This document shows positions 22,832-34,429 of a stretch of 64,000 nt of DNA, piece by piece. The DNA is taken from the NCBI GenBank assembly GCA_013368325.1, contig JAACJK010000001.1, forward strand, positions 434,001 through 498,000, given 5' to 3'. The stretch is from Ephemerocybe angulata (Eukaryota; Basidiomycota; Agaricomycetes; Agaricales; Psathyrellaceae). The notes below the pieces were generated by a model. It made no database searches and was not told the DNA's origin. It saw nothing but the letters and a program-made list of their open reading frames with translations. Positions within the stretch are counted from its first letter, which is position 1. Each line of letters opens with the position of its first letter. The position numbers and the translations under genes are program-made.

Positions 22832-24727
22832 TCAGATGCTGATAACGCTCTTAACCTTCAACCCAATCACACCCCCGCCCCTCCCATCCCACCCCCGAAT
22901 CTCCTCACGACACACTGGACACAGCGCCCCACTTCCCCCTCCCCCTCCCGCACCTCCTCCCCCCGCTCCCCCTACACCTCCCAACCCCCCTCTCGCAGCC
23001 CCAAGGATTGCTCCAAAATTCGCCGCAAATCCCCCACCTCCACCGCCATGTATCGCAGCGAAAGGCGCGTTGCGCGCGATACCGGTTTTAACGGCGGTAA
23101 AGAGACACTCGCCGCAACAGATGTGGCCGCAGGGCGTAATCGTCGCATTTGTGGGCGGGAAGAAGCAGATGGGGCAGGTGTATGTAGCGAGTGGCTCGGG
23201 GTTGTGAGCTGTGGGCTGTGATGAAGGGGCGGTAGGGGCGACTGTACTCAAAAAAGCCGAGGATGCGGTTGGAGGTGCGGTGGGTAAAGGATGAGGTTGT
23301 AGTGGAAGATTGGCGGCCGATACGTGAGGGGGTAAAGGTGGCTCGGTGGCCATGGAAGTTGACGACAATGATGATGAGGCTTGTTGAATCCCAATTTCAC
23401 TAGCTTGCGCGGACCCAGATCCAGCAGAACCCGAACCTAACGCGCTCGCTATCGCGTTTTCGACCCAGGTCGAGAGTGACGTCGGTGTGTCATCGTATAC
23501 ATCCTCTTCTCTCCCCATATCCCTTCCCATTGTCCCACTCCCACTGGTCCCTGCAAGTCCACCTAGGCGGGAATTGCCAGCACTCGCACTCGGCCCAATA
23601 CCGCTTTGATCCACACTGTCACCAGCCCCGTAGGCTTCCCATCTATTCCCACTTCCACTCCAAGACATAGACCCTTCCCCGCCGCCTCCAATCGGGGCCT
23701 CCAAGCCCGACGCACCTGACACGCCACTCCCACTTCCACTCCCAGAAGCCGCTGCGTCACCGAACCTTCCTTCGGCGTCCACGAAATATGAAGAGGAGTC
23801 AGCCTGCTCACGTCTTTCATCAGGAAGTTGCGACTGCGATTGGGTCTGCGACGGCCCAGGTGGGATGGAGGTGGGGGTAGAGCAGGACGCTGAAGTCGAC
23901 ATGGTTGATGTGGACATAGATGGCTGAGTAGACGTTGCTGTCAAGGGGGCCTGTTGCTCCAGGTAGTCCGATTGACTAAAACTGAGCGTCATAGGGAAGT
24001 ATTCATAGCCAGGAGGATGGGTTTGTTCTGGAGTGTCGATATTACTTGCTCCGCTTCCTTCTGGACCTAGAACCGCAGCCTCCGGCCTCTCCGCTTGAGC
24101 TTGGCTGTTGGGGTAGGGCGATGCTCGCCGAGGCTTATTCCGACTAGGAGCCTCGTCTTCGCTCGTACACGGTATGCTTGAGGATGCCGAGCGTGCCCGT
24201 TTCTTCCCCTTCCCCTTCCCCTTGCCTTTGCTCTCCAACCTAGCTTTCCCCTTCCCTTTCACGTCGGAATCTGCATACATTACAGGCCCAGGAGAAGAAG
24301 GTGCCGCCGCGGATGTTGCATCTCCATAGTCGTACTCGTGATCCAGGTCGAGTTTCGCGCCAGATGCGTACCCCGTCGCACTACTTTCTCCATAACTTGA
24401 GACGTTGCCATTGTCTACCGCGTAGTAGCCATACCCTGCTGCCCCTCTCGCCGGTGATGCGGCTCTGCTTGTGTTTCTGCTTGCGTTTCTGCTTGTGTTT
24501 CTGCTGCCGCTACCTGACGCCGATCCGCGCCTGGAGCTTTGTCTTGAGTGTGATTGGGACTGCGAGGAACGGCTTGAGCGTGTAGACCGAGTTGAGCGGG
24601 CGAGGGACGTGGCTCGTGATCTGGGGATACGGTTGCGCGTCGTTGTGGGTACTGGGAGGGGATGGTCGTTCCCATCGTCGAGATTCTTTGACTGAGTTTT
24701 GTGACAATCAACTTCAGCTTCGAGTCT
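22832..24727 (-). CDS. C3HC4 RING-finger protein, 5' end uncertain
   Basis: The frame is open from 24727 to a stop at 22832. The C-terminal third carries a RING: TCPICFFPPTN, then TPCGHICCGECL, and after a Gly-rich insert of about 60 residues (GGVGGAGGGG) the last pair CPVCREEIRGWDG. The wide insert between the sixth and seventh ligands is unusual. Upstream are Ser/Arg-rich and KGKGKGKG low-complexity stretches. RING proteins of this kind are typically E3 ubiquitin ligases; the substrate is unknown. The first in-frame ATG is only at 24280, which would discard a plausible Ser/Arg-rich region. Upstream of an in-frame TAG (24728-24730) the same frame encodes LYTLVWRFQLNELLRYRTL, suggesting a further 5' exon and an unresolved intron. 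It is divergent from the Maf gene. Confidence 0.65.
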   Translation of the reverse strand, partial: RLEAEVDCHKTQSKNLDDGNDHPLPVPTTTRNRIPRSRATSLARSTRSTRSSRSSQSQSHSRQSSRRGSASGSGSRNTSRNASRNTSRAASPARGAAGYGYYAVDNGNVSSYGESSATGYASGAKLDLDHEYDYGDATSAAAPSSPGPVMYADSDVKGKGKARLESKGKGKGKGKKRARSASSSIPCTSEDEAPSRNKPRRASPYPNSQAQAERPEAAVLGPEGSGASNIDTPEQTHPPGYEYFPMTLSFSQSDYLEQQAPLTATSTQPSMSTSTMSTSASCSTPTSIPPGPSQTQSQSQLPDERREQADSSSYFVDAEGRFGDAAASGSGSGSGVSGASGLEAPIGGGGEGSMSWSGSGNRWEAYGAGDSVDQSGIGPSASAGNSRLGGLAGTSGSGTMGRDMGREEDVYDDTPTSLSTWVENAIASALGSGSAGSGSAQASEIGIQQASSSLSSTSMATEPPLPPHVSAANLPLQPHPLPTAPPTASSAFLSTVAPTAPSSQPTAHNPEPLATYTCPICFFPPTNATITPCGHICCGECLFTAVKTGIARNAPFAAIHGGGGGGFAANFGAILGAARGGLGGVGGAGGGGAGGGGGSGALCPVCREEIRGWDGRGGGVIGLKVKSVISI

Positions 24728-24959
24728 CTAAACCTGAGTCGTTGACTCACTACTGTTGACTTTTTCATTCAGAGTACGGTATCGCAGTAATTCGTTGAGT
24801 TGAAACCGCCAGACAAGGGTGTAGAGATGATGATGGAGGGGGTTAGAGGAGGAGCACGGAGGATGCCGATGGCGATCAATGCCGTCGACAGCCCGAAGCT
24901 CCTGTCCAAATCTCGTCCTCCTCCATCTACCTTTATTTAACCTAATCGAAGTCAGAGAA

Positions 24960-25806
24960 ATGGGACAGCAGAGCATATTATCGACCGCACTCAAGACCCC
25001 CGTTCTCGAGAAATTGAAGGGAAAGCGGATCGTTCTCGCATCTGCAAGCCCACGGAGGAAAGAGATCCTTCGCCTCATTGTGCGTACGTCCTCCATGCAC
25101 CCAATCCAACTTTTGCACAGACTAACCAAACTCTAGGGAATCGACCCTGAGATCGTACCGTCCACATTCGAAGAAGACCTCTCCCCAAGCTCCTTCGCCG
25201 ACATCCACGAATACCCTGTCGCAACGGCGACCCAAAAAGCCGTCGAAGTCTACGAAAAGCTCGTCGCAGAAGACCCAGACAACGCTCCAGACCTCGTCAT
25301 CGCAGCCGACACCGTCGTCCTAACGCATCCTCAACCACTGTCCTCCACGATCTCGTACACCCTACAACCGGGCATCCACCAGGAGCTGCTCGAGAAGCCC
25401 GGGACGAAGAAGGAGAACCTTCGCATGTTGCTCGACCTGAACGGGAACGTGTGCGAGGTGGTTACGGGTGTGGTGGTGGCGTTTCCCGTGCTGCAGAGTC
25501 CGGGGTATAAGATCCAGAGCATTGATGAGAGGAGTCTGGTGTACTTTGCGGATTGCAAGAAGGAGCTTGTGGAGGCGTATGTGGAGAGCGGTGAGGGTAT
25601 AGATCGTGCGGGAGGCTTTGCTGTTCAAGTGCGTAGTATGTTCTTTCGACTGAAGTACTCGACTGATGGTTGTGTAGGGACTCGGGAGTGTGTTGGTACG
25701 AAAGATCGAGGGTGATTACCACAACGTCGTTGGGTTCCCCGTCGCGTCGTTCTACAAGCTCCTTGAGATGCTGGTAGAAGAAGACGAAGACTTTTTGGAC
25801 ATCTAG
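24960..25806 (+). CDS. Maf-family nucleotide pyrophosphatase
   Basis: Exons 24960-25079, 25137-25628 and 25678-25806, 246 residues. It starts MGQQSILSTALKTPVLEKL and carries the Maf signatures: LASASPRRKEIL at about residues 28-39, the acidic ADTVV, GNVCEVVTGV, and YVESGEGIDRAGGFAVQGLG followed by VGFPVASFYKLLEML. Maf proteins hydrolyse non-canonical or surplus nucleoside triphosphates (dTTP/UTP or m7GTP type) to monophosphates in the cytosol, limiting misincorporation. The fungal form carries a 25-residue insert after ADTVV, present here. The three exons join in phase. Its 5' side faces the RING gene, so the two may share a short divergent promoter. Confidence 0.92.
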
Positions 25807-26022
25807 ACACAATACCCAAGCTTGTATAACGTTCGCCAATTCCCATTCAAATACTGTTCATTGATCATTCTGCCATTGGACGAGGTGGGACAGGTCTTCG
25901 ATTTTGCCTAGGACAAATTCTATATACATCAGGGCTATGCCCATTCTCTCTTGATTTCGTGAAGGCTTGAAGGTTAGCATTTGGCCATGGTCTTGCTCGA
26001 GCGTCTTATTCTATTCCACAGA

Positions 26023-26032
26023 ATTAGCGCCC
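26023..26032 (+). promoter_or_regulatory. Shared upstream motif ATTAGCGCCC (copy E)
   Basis: ATTAGCGCCC, 128 bp upstream of the ATG of copy E. The same word is found upstream of copies B, D and J. Confidence 0.4.
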
Positions 26033-26150
26033 AACGTCGTCGGATTTCGCCGGATTGAAGCAATTCAAGCGGCGACGGGATGATGGATCATCCAGTTGAC
26101 TTGCGGGCCGAACTAACGTCTTGCCAGCACCAAACCACCTTCCCTTTGCA

Positions 26151-27846
26151 ATGAGGGGCCTGTCTCTCGAACTTCAAGCCTCGATTATCAAGAACCTAGA
26201 TGCTCATGACATCTTTCGTCTGCAGCAGGTCAGTTACCCCAAAGTCAACTCTTCAAATACTTACACAGCGACATACAGACCTGTAAGAGCCTCAACACCC
26301 TTATTGAAGGGAACGTGGAAGTGTGGAAGGCCTGCCTGAAGCGTCATTGGCACGTCGAGGGTCTCTTCTGGTCGAGCTTCAACGGACTGACGAAGGCTTC
26401 CGAGTATAAGAACGCGTGCACTGGGATCCAGCGCTTCAAGAGGCTCTGTAGAACGGCAAAGCTGTCGCAGATAGGCAAGCGGCGACACCTTCCAGCCAAG
26501 GTTTCTGGCAATCCAGCGGACGAGTCCGACAGCACCGGCGACGAAGGCAGCTACGCCCTGAAGAATTCGTACCCTGGCATCAACAGTGCCTACCTTGTTC
26601 CCGGGGGTCGTTTTCTGGTCACCGTAGAGCAAGCATGGCTCTTGTTATGGGATCTACTTCCCCTCGGGAAGGTCGGCGAACCCGTCGTCCTTTTGAGGGA
26701 GAAACTGGACTGCAACAAGGGCGTGAAAATCCTGGACGTCTTGCCTCTCGACGGCGGCCGGCTGCGCCTTGTGCTGAACGAGCCTTTGCCGGACGGATTT
26801 CCTCCTTCCTACAACGTCGAGTGAGTTGGTCAATGTAAACCTCAATGTGCAGCTAACAGCTATATGTAGTCCAAGTCAGTATGCGTCGCGGAACGACACG
26901 AAGATGCTGGCCCTTCATCGGTTCGAGATTCGGCTGCCGGAAAATGGGGACTATACCGTGCAAAAGCTAGGGCGTCTTTGCATCGCATATCTGGGTTATG
27001 ACGATTCCCAAGTTGCACAAGGCGAACACTCTATTGCCGTCGACATATCCGGATGCCTTCTCTTCTGGGGGAGCAACGACTCGAGCGAAGAATACACATT
27101 CTGGGCTTCATACGAGGACGTCGACCGTTCATCCGTTCGTGTTGCTCTATGATAAGCTTTATTGGTCTCGCTGACTTGAAATCCAGATCTTCATCCACCA
27201 AGGGTACTTGTTCCTCGTCACCCGATCCTCCCTTGGCGCTATCAATTTATCGAAACTCCCTCGCAATCCCGTCAAGGGCGGAATCGTGGACATCCAATGC
27301 TCCTATATCTTGCGAGCCCCAGCGAAGGTGGAGGACGTCGTCACCTGCGAAATCGACACCGAGCTCCCGGAGGGGGACTTTGGTATGGGCCAAATCCTGC
27401 TTCCGAACCCAGTTCCGAAGGCGGGTACGGTGAAGTACGATATGGAACTGCACCATTGGGGCGGCGAGGTTGCGTACAAGTTGTACCGGATGACTTTTGA
27501 CTTCCGTCCTGACGCACCAGCTAAAAGCGACCTGCGTCTCTTTGGGGTCCTGGAGGATTATGATTGGTGTGACGATTACATCTCCCCAAGGAATCGTTTC
27601 GAGTGCGGGGGCGGCGATTTTGGATACATCTGGGAGAAGACGGATGGATTGCAAGTTGTTAGCGTTTCTATCTATGGTGGGGACGACAAGCAGTTTTAGC
27701 CGGTCGAAATCGGTGTCCCGGAGAATGAATCCGTCGAAATCGAGGACTCGGAGGTGCTGTTCTGTCCTTTCTCCGGGTGCGCTGTGTTCCTCTGGGATCG
27801 CACGCTGACGGAAGAGAAGCTTGTAGAAATAGTTGATTTTCTTTGA
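26151..27846 (+). pseudogene. F-box-like family copy E (subfamily 1) with in-frame nonsense codon
   Basis: Exons 26151-26228, 26279-26820, 26870-27134 and 27187-27846. The ORF extends upstream by TTG; the true ATG is MRGLSLELQASIIKNL. Family motifs are clear: AHDIFRLQQ, TCKSLNTLIEGNVEVWKACL, YLVPGGRFLVTVEQAWLLLW, HRFEIRLPENGDYTVQKLG and FIHQGYLFLVT. A TAG at 27697-27699 interrupts exon 4, after which the same frame continues to the normal end with LFCPFSGCAVFLWDR and LVEIVDFL (stop 27844-27846). Truncation would remove the last blade (48 residues). Everything else is intact, so the mutation looks recent; a read error, readthrough or a shortened functional protein are alternatives. Confidence 0.75.
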
Positions 27847-28312
27847 CGGTGCGAGATAGACGATCGCTGTATGTGTTTTTCAGAGCCAATCCCTATAGAC
27901 TTTTCCCCCGCGAACATCAGAATCCCGTTTCTTTCGCTTGGTTTGGGACAAGCGCCCATCCGACAAGCGCTCTGTGTGGCTGTGCTGAGCTCGGTCGGAG
28001 TTTGCCGAGCAGCCGACGAACCTGGGAGCTCTGCCCGGGCTGTGACCGTTTTCTTCTTCCTTCCCGCTCCTTTGCCCCAGTACTTCAGACTGCCATCGAC
28101 TTATTGAAGCGCCCATTACAAGGGAAAGAACGCTTGCACGTTCACCTATCGCGCCCTTCACTGAATGGCCAAAAGAAAATATCTTCTATCTCAAGACGCG
28201 GCCGCAGTAATGGCAACGAACCATGTGCTAGAGAAGCTTATCTGTCTCAAGTTCGTTGAAAGCCACGATTGCTACGCACAACGACTTCAGTCTTGATTGC
28301 TTTCACCGTGTT
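27847..28312. other. Intergenic
   Basis: 3' flank of copy E and presumed promoter of the gene at 28313. I see nothing else recognisable. Confidence 0.4.
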
Positions 28313-30274
28313 ATGTGGCTCTCGGTACACTGGAGGTTACTTCCTCGTTTTCTCGCAATCTATACCCTCGTCACGGTGTGCAGTGCCAGGGACTCGAATG
28401 GCGGTACCCAGGCACCCTTTGGATACCAAGGAACGCACCCACAGGGCCGTGTAGGTGCCGCAGCAAGTCGCCTCGAATCTAGAACTCGTTGGGAGTTCGA
28501 CCTCGAGCCATCGCCAAACGCCACGGGGAACTACATCTTCGAGAGCGTAGCCTCACTCCTGCAACAATGGCCCAACACCCGCTATCGGAATGGTGAGCTC
28601 AACCTTTCGAGCTGGCTGAACATGACTCACACTCGCAGTCTCCAGGCCACACCATCGTACCAGTGACGCTTCCCATCGGCACCCTCTTGCACCACGGAAC
28701 GCACCAGCCTGCTGTACCATCCGTGCCTGACTGGGTAGCGATCGATCCAGAGCACTCATATCTGTTCTGCGATGCTGTCTCGCCTAGTTCGGGATGCTGG
28801 CACCTCACACTCGCTGCGACGCGCCCACTGAAGCTGCTGTACTTTGACGGGAGTAGTGGTGCGAAGATACAAGGGGCCTTGGACGCTCAGGATCTGTTAG
28901 CTTGGGGCGAAGTTGCTAAGGAACCATTAGAGAGTGAGGGGAGGAGGATCAAGGATCTGTGTGAGTGGGGTCGCAAATATGAACTGGATGGGTTCTTGAG
29001 GTACGCCGGATTCAAGCCTTATGTGACGCTTTGTTGATGAAATTGCCCTTCAGGCAAGCGGTAGATTTCGAAATCATGTTATGCGACTTCACGAAAGGCG
29101 TCGACGTTGTCTCCTTCCTGAACCTCAAAACCATACTTCCACACGACCGCCTGCAAAGTACAGCTGCCACCAGCAGAACTGACGACATGGCGAATAATAC
29201 GTACAGGGAGCCGGACACCAGCAAACCATATCCGCCTTTCTTCCTCGCCCTCGAATCCGGATCGTGGCATCGCACCTTCCCTGGATTAACACGCGCCAAA
29301 CTGGATCTACCACGCCTAGTATCGTTCTACGATAACGCCCAGTTTCCCAGTTTGCTCGAATGGAGGCTGAGCTTAAGGGGTGGAGAGGGAGCAGCCGGCC
29401 AGGGCGAACGATATGACCACCGGCTACGCGCAATGAGCGAACAGGACAGAAAAGGCCTGCTGGGAAGACTTGACGAGGTTCTGCGCGTTAGGGAAGGAGG
29501 CCAAGGGGAGAGTGGGGTGGATTGGGAGAGTCTCGTGAGATCAGTCGTCCAACGCTATGCTGATCGACTGGAAGTGTTGCAATATCTCCTCAGCGACGCC
29601 ACTGCCCCGAGGTTGAAGGGAAAAGACGACCGCGCGCTGGAGGTAATAAGAAACACCCACAAGTACATCTCGACCATACTTGCGCCGTACATTCTAAACA
29701 GCGCAAACCCGCCCTCCTCGCTCTCTTCCTCATCCAAACCAACAGATCTATCTTGGGCGACACCGGTGTTCGAAAATTGTGCAAGCATACATACGAAATA
29801 CACCGCTCACCTACGTTTGACGCGGTCGGAGGCTCTCATTCGGGACTCAGTCGACTCTGTACTACACGAGATCTGCAGGGTGCTCGTTGGGGTGTGGGCG
29901 GAGGGCGTTGAGCTCGGGCTGGAAGGCGACAACAGCGGGCCTCTGATCACAGTTCATATCAAGGACGGGGCCAAGAAAGTTCAAACGAAGTGGTCACGCA
30001 AGATCAATGGCCTGATGGCGTGGCTGGATTGGAATGTTTGGGTGAAATGCAGACCTGCATGCGGGTTCGAGGTAAGCTACATACTCTTCTGCGCCATGTC
30101 CCTTTGACCTGCTAATGGGGCCCTCAGGATATGTGTTGGCTTCCTACGTGGCCTGGGTGGCCATGGACGAAGCATAATGAGATTGGAGCAAACCCGGATC
30201 CGCAAGACGATTATTGGCGTCGTCCCCAACCTCAGTGTATACGACGCGTCTTTCCTCTACAGTATCTCCCATAA
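28313..30274 (+). CDS. Conserved fungal secretory-pathway protein of unknown function
   Basis: Exons 28313-28592, 28646-29000, 29054-30071 and 30128-30274 join in phase into 599 residues. The N-terminus (MWLSVHWRLLPRFLAIYTLV) looks like a signal peptide or anchor. Recognisable landmarks are WEFDLEPSPNATGNYIFESV, WHLTLAATRPLKLLYFDGSS, FEIMLCDFTKGVDVVSFLNL, and near the end CGFEDMCWLPTWPWPW then RRPQPQCIRRVFP. I recall proteins with this ending (a Cys-x5-Cys-x-x-PTWP element and an Arg-rich tail) as a widespread uncharacterised fungal family, but I cannot name it. Potential N-glycosylation sites and paired cysteines fit a lumenal or extracellular location. No function is proposed. Confidence 0.75.
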
Positions 30275-30342
30275 CCCCGACTCTCATATCCCTGTCCTTC
30301 TAATTACAGTAAACCGACGAAGTCCAATGTCAGAGGCTTAGA

Positions 30343-31127
30343 CTACACTACGATAGGCCAAAGGATAATCGTCACGAAAAGGGAGACGAAGAAGGATGCC
30401 ACCAAAGCCTGGATTGCGCTCAAGCGCAGGTCGTAGCCATAGCCGGTCGCGCTGTTTCCCTTCGCTCCGCTTCCAGTCGTGGCTGAGCTGTTCCCAGACG
30501 CGCTCGATGTTTGCGTTGCGGATGTGGCAGTCGAACTCGCTCCGCTGGGGGTGACCGTCAGCGTCACGCTAGCCGGGCTTAGCTGGTGGCCAAGTCGCGC
30601 ACAGTCCTTGATCACGTCTGCCGGGATAGAGGAACGCGAGTTAGTTTGGACAGTTTATAAAGACATCAACTTCATTCACTTACTATCGGCGAACCTCTGT
30701 GCGCTTTGGTGCAGCGACTCGCGCTCAGTGTCGGTGATGCCTGAGTTGAATGAGAGGCAGTATGCACAGGTCAGGTGTGCAGAGGGGTATGTTGGGCGGC
30801 AGCAGTCCACATCTTCCGCTGCTTCGCATGACTGTGGCATTCGAATGTGAGCAAGGGTGAGCGCTTGGAAGGTGTTGAGTTTGAGTATACTTGTAGCAGG
30901 GCGTCGCGGTCTGCGCAGGCGGGCTTGCAGGATGCGGCGTCTGTGGTTTGTCGCGGGGATAGGGCGTCTATTGCTGTAGAGGTGGCGGCTGAGGCTGAGA
31001 CGTTGGCTGAAAGAAATTGGTTTGTTTTATGAGCATGATCATGAATAATTAGTCTTTGTGGAGCCGCACCGAGGATCGAGGATGCCACGACGAGAAGCGA
31101 AAGTATCAAGTTGGATGTGATGGTCAT
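30343..31127 (-). CDS. Small Cys-containing secreted protein, predicted GPI-anchored
   Basis: Exons 31127-31070, 31006-30891, 30831-30684 and 30617-30343 join in phase into 198 residues. It starts MTITSNLILSLLVVASSIL, a clear signal peptide. The mature part has paired cysteines (CKPACADRD; DVDCCRPTY; LTCAYCLSFNSG; IKDCARLG), then a Ser/Thr/Ala-rich stalk, and ends in a hydrophobic tail (ASFFVSLFVTIILWPIVV) typical of GPI-anchor signals. This points to a cell-wall or plasma-membrane surface protein. The first intron (GTGCGG to TTTCAG) could be skipped in a longer isoform that keeps the frame open. Family unknown. Confidence 0.7.
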
Positions 31128-31607
31128 GCTTGTAAACGAGAGGAGGGGGCGCCGCCTAGCGGTAGGCACTATGGATTCTGTGGACTTGATGAGCTGGAAG
31201 AAAGAGGTGTCTTGGCTTAGCCTTGGCCGATACGTAAAAGCTGTTTGGCCACAACTCCGACCGTTCACCACCACTTTCAGCCTTGCTGTTCAACGATTGA
31301 GAAAATATACAATACGCGCTACCATATCATCCTAGAACTTAGATTGGCAGAGAAGGGACCAAGTAAGAAGCTCAGGAATACTGGGACTGGCAAATGAATT
31401 CTGCTAGAAGGCTTAATATCGAAGCGCCTGTTGCGCGCTAAATCAGATTTGCGTGTATTTGGCACGGGTTTATCCGTGTTAAAGGCAGGGGTCGTCGCGA
31501 CTTGTACTTACTTATGCCACGGCCGCGCAGTTGCGCTTGTTTCTCAACATCCACCTGCCTGGAACAGATAGTCATCAAGTAAGGCCTTGGCTCGCCCACC
31601 ATACAAT

Positions 31608-33422
31608 ATGAAGAAACTTCCCATAGAGCTGCAAACTTTGATAGTAAAAGAGCTCCCTACTCGAGATATCTGCCGTCTACAACAGGTTCGTCCAGCTCGA
31701 CGCAGACTCAGTTGTATCGACCACCGATTGACTCCATGATTTATGGCACGCAGACTTGCAAAACTTTCTATGATTTGATTGAGGGTAACTCAGAGGTATG
31801 GAAGGAACGCCTACGACGCCAATGCAGCACGGATGTCCTCTGGTCTAGCTTCAGCGGCTTCACAGCGTCCGAGTTGCGCCGCGCATGCACTGGCACACTG
31901 CGTTTTAAACATCGTTATCGCCCGGGAGGCCACCCCAAGCCACCCATCCCTCGACTCCTTCCGTATATTAGTCAACAAGAGGACCTTCAACACCAGCAGA
32001 GGCAAGAATTGGACAATCCATACCCCGAAATAAGCGACGCATTCCTTGTTCCTGGGGGCCGTTTCCTCATCACTGTAGACGAAAAGTGGCTGCGCGTATG
32101 GGACCTGGGGCCGCCAGGAAGCCTGGATGAGCCATGCGAATCTGCGAGCCGCGAATTGAACTGCTACGATCCGGCGCTCGAAATTGCAGATGTTGTGGTT
32201 ACCGACAAGAACACCGTCCATTTGCTTATCCAGGAGTACTACCCCCTACCCACATTGCCCGAATCATTCGGTATCCAGTACGTTATCTTCCTTGAGACTG
32301 GCAGAGTGAATATCCGATCTAACACAACTGGATTTGTCGTAGTCGCAGTGAATACAACTTTGGCGGCTGGGCAACATTCACGATCTTCCACCGATTTGAG
32401 GTACGCCTCCTAGGCAAAGAACAGCATTCTGTGCGAGAGCTCGGCCGGCTTTGCGTCCTACACTCAAGAGGTTCTGATATATGCACTACCCAAGATGGAC
32501 CGATTGTGGCACTCGGGATTGGAGAAAGGGTTCTCCTCTGGGGCACTTCGGATTCCCCGGATAAATCCTGGGTCGCTTCACGGACAGGGTGCGGGGGTAC
32601 TGATGGTCAAGACGTAGGCAACTATATTCTCAGTCGCGAACCCAATGACTCACGAGATTACAGGTCTTCTTGCATCAAGACTATGCCTTCGTCGTCGACT
32701 CAGATGGTCTGAATGGTTTCGACTTGACGGGTATCACTCATCGCCCGGTAGGAAAAGGCTTGGTTGACATTCAATACGGGACCCCCGACATCGGCCATAT
32801 CCCTACCCCTCAAAAGTGGTCACACCAGCAGGATTTCCAAAATACCCTCAGGGGCTGGGCATCCGATTTTATGCTGCACAAGCCACCGGCTGAAGGAGGC
32901 CCGCTGTTCTACGACATCAGACTTCCCCAACTCGGGGCGGCTCTACCACAACCCTTGACATACGAATCTCACGATTCATACCTTCAATTCTGCTTTTCCT
33001 TTCATCCCGACAACCCCTCAGCGAGTTCGCTCATTCCCACTAAAAGATATATGACAGCCAGCCAGCCATGTGACACCCCACATTTTCATTTTGCGCTGGA
33101 TGAAGGGGTTCGAGGGTACATCTGGTATGATTACTTTTCAGTGAATGGTGGAGTAGAAAGACGAAACATATTCGTTTCTATCCTCGATGACCCTGACTTC
33201 CCAGAACCATCTGGTTCCGTCTTCGAAGGCCTAGGAGATTTCTCTGAAATGATTGTGACCGGGCCAAATCCCGAGTCGACACGAGTGCTGCATATCTCGG
33301 TGTGTCCATTATCAGGGAGGGTCGTTGTGCTCTGGGAACGAGAATCCAAGAAGGATCGGCTTGTCGAGATCTTTGATCTTTATGATTTCTCATTAACTAC
33401 AGGACCCGCTTTATACCAGTAG
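31608..33422 (+). CDS. F-box-like / beta-propeller-like family copy F (subfamily 2)
   Basis: Exons 31608-31685, 31754-32277, 32349-32613 and 32664-33422; 541 residues. Starts MKKLPIELQTLIVKELPTRD with ICRLQQ at the first splice, then TCKTFYDLIEGNSEVWKERL. Subfamily-2 marks are RRACTGTLRFKHRYR, FLVPGGRFLITVDEKWLRVW, DLGPPGSLDEP, HSVRELGRLCVLHS, QDYAFVVDSDGLNGFDLTG, WASDFMLHKP, LQFCFSFHPDNPSASSL and CPLSGRVVVLWERESKKDR. Intron positions match subfamily 1 exactly. The gene and the adjoining aminotransferase fragment form one duplicated block with copy H and the intact aminotransferase at 37.6-40.4 kb. It appears intact; function unknown, possibly an SCF adaptor. Confidence 0.82.
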
Positions 33423-33527
33423 CCACTCCTCGAGGAACGTTCTCTAATATGTTACTAACTTTTATTACACTCTATTCCACAAATTTGTGACATGGATAGT
33501 AGGATGAGAGAGCTACCTATCAACCTT

Positions 33528-34340
33528 CCTTTACTACTGCCTCTTCGAAAATTGCGCATCCCTTCTTCAGATCCTCCTTCGACACATTGAGGGGCGGGAT
33601 AAACCGAATGACCTCAAACACGCTCGTCGTCAGAATCAACATCCCCTTGTCAACACATCTCTGCGCAACCCTCTTCGCCAAATCCTTCGGCACTTTCTCT
33701 CCCGCTGCCCCTGTCGCCTGGGTGAACTCGACCCCCACCATCAACCTCTCCCTCGAACATCTTCAATCTATTTCCCGACCTCCGCGTCCGCCTTCAGTTT
33801 CTCCAGCGCCGCAAACAGCTCCTTCTCCCTTGCTCTAACGTTCTCCAAAACCCCATCCTCCTTGAACCGCTTCACGACCTCCACCGCCGCCGCGCAGCTA
33901 ACTGCATTCCCAGCATACGTGCCTCCCATCGTGCCCTTCTTCATCTTCCCCGCAATCTCACCCCGGGTAAATGACACCACTGATCGGGAAGCCATTCCCC
34001 GGGCACTTGGCCGTCAGCAGAATATCAGGCTTGACACCGCTCTCCTTGATCGCCCAATAGTCGCCCGTACGCCCCATTCCGCTCTGCACTTCGTCAATGA
34101 TGAGGAGGATGTTGTGCTTCGTGCAGACCTCGCGCAGGCCATGGAGGAATGCGGCCGGGGCAGGGACGTATTCGCCCTCACCGAGGACGGCCTCGATGAT
34201 AAGAGCAGCGGTGTCGCTCGGGGCTGTTTGTTGCTTGAGGAGCTGGGTTAGGCAAGCTGAGGTGAGATCTTCGACTGGAGTCTCGCATGGGACGCCGAGC
34301 TGGTGCCAGTAGGGAAAGGAGATGGAGAACATGCCAGGCT
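33528..34340 (-). pseudogene. 3' fragment of class-III aminotransferase gene
   Basis: Homologous to exon 3 of the intact gene at 39533-40999. Frameshifts are visible: an extra A in the stretch encoding the residues after ISGVI (near 33972), and base losses in the stretch matching 39765-39795. The catalytic region reads LLTAKCPGNGFP instead of LLTAKGLGNGFP, and a 9-bp deletion lies near 34240. Exons 1 and 2 are absent: similarity stops at the exon-3 acceptor and is replaced by unrelated DNA. It travelled with F-box-like copy F. Confidence 0.85.
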
Positions 34341-34429
34341 TTGGAGATTATCAGACCCAGAAGCAGCCAAACCCCTCCTCGTCCACCAATCATGCACTTA
34401 TAGATTGGACCGGAAGGTGGATACAGGTA

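Noticed and set aside
22682..23221. Plus-strand Pro-rich ORF
   Set aside because: Antisense shadow of the Gly-rich linker and RING of the minus-strand gene.
26121..26150. Start of copy E ten codons further upstream
   Set aside because: That codon is TTG; the conserved ATG at 26151 aligns with all other members.
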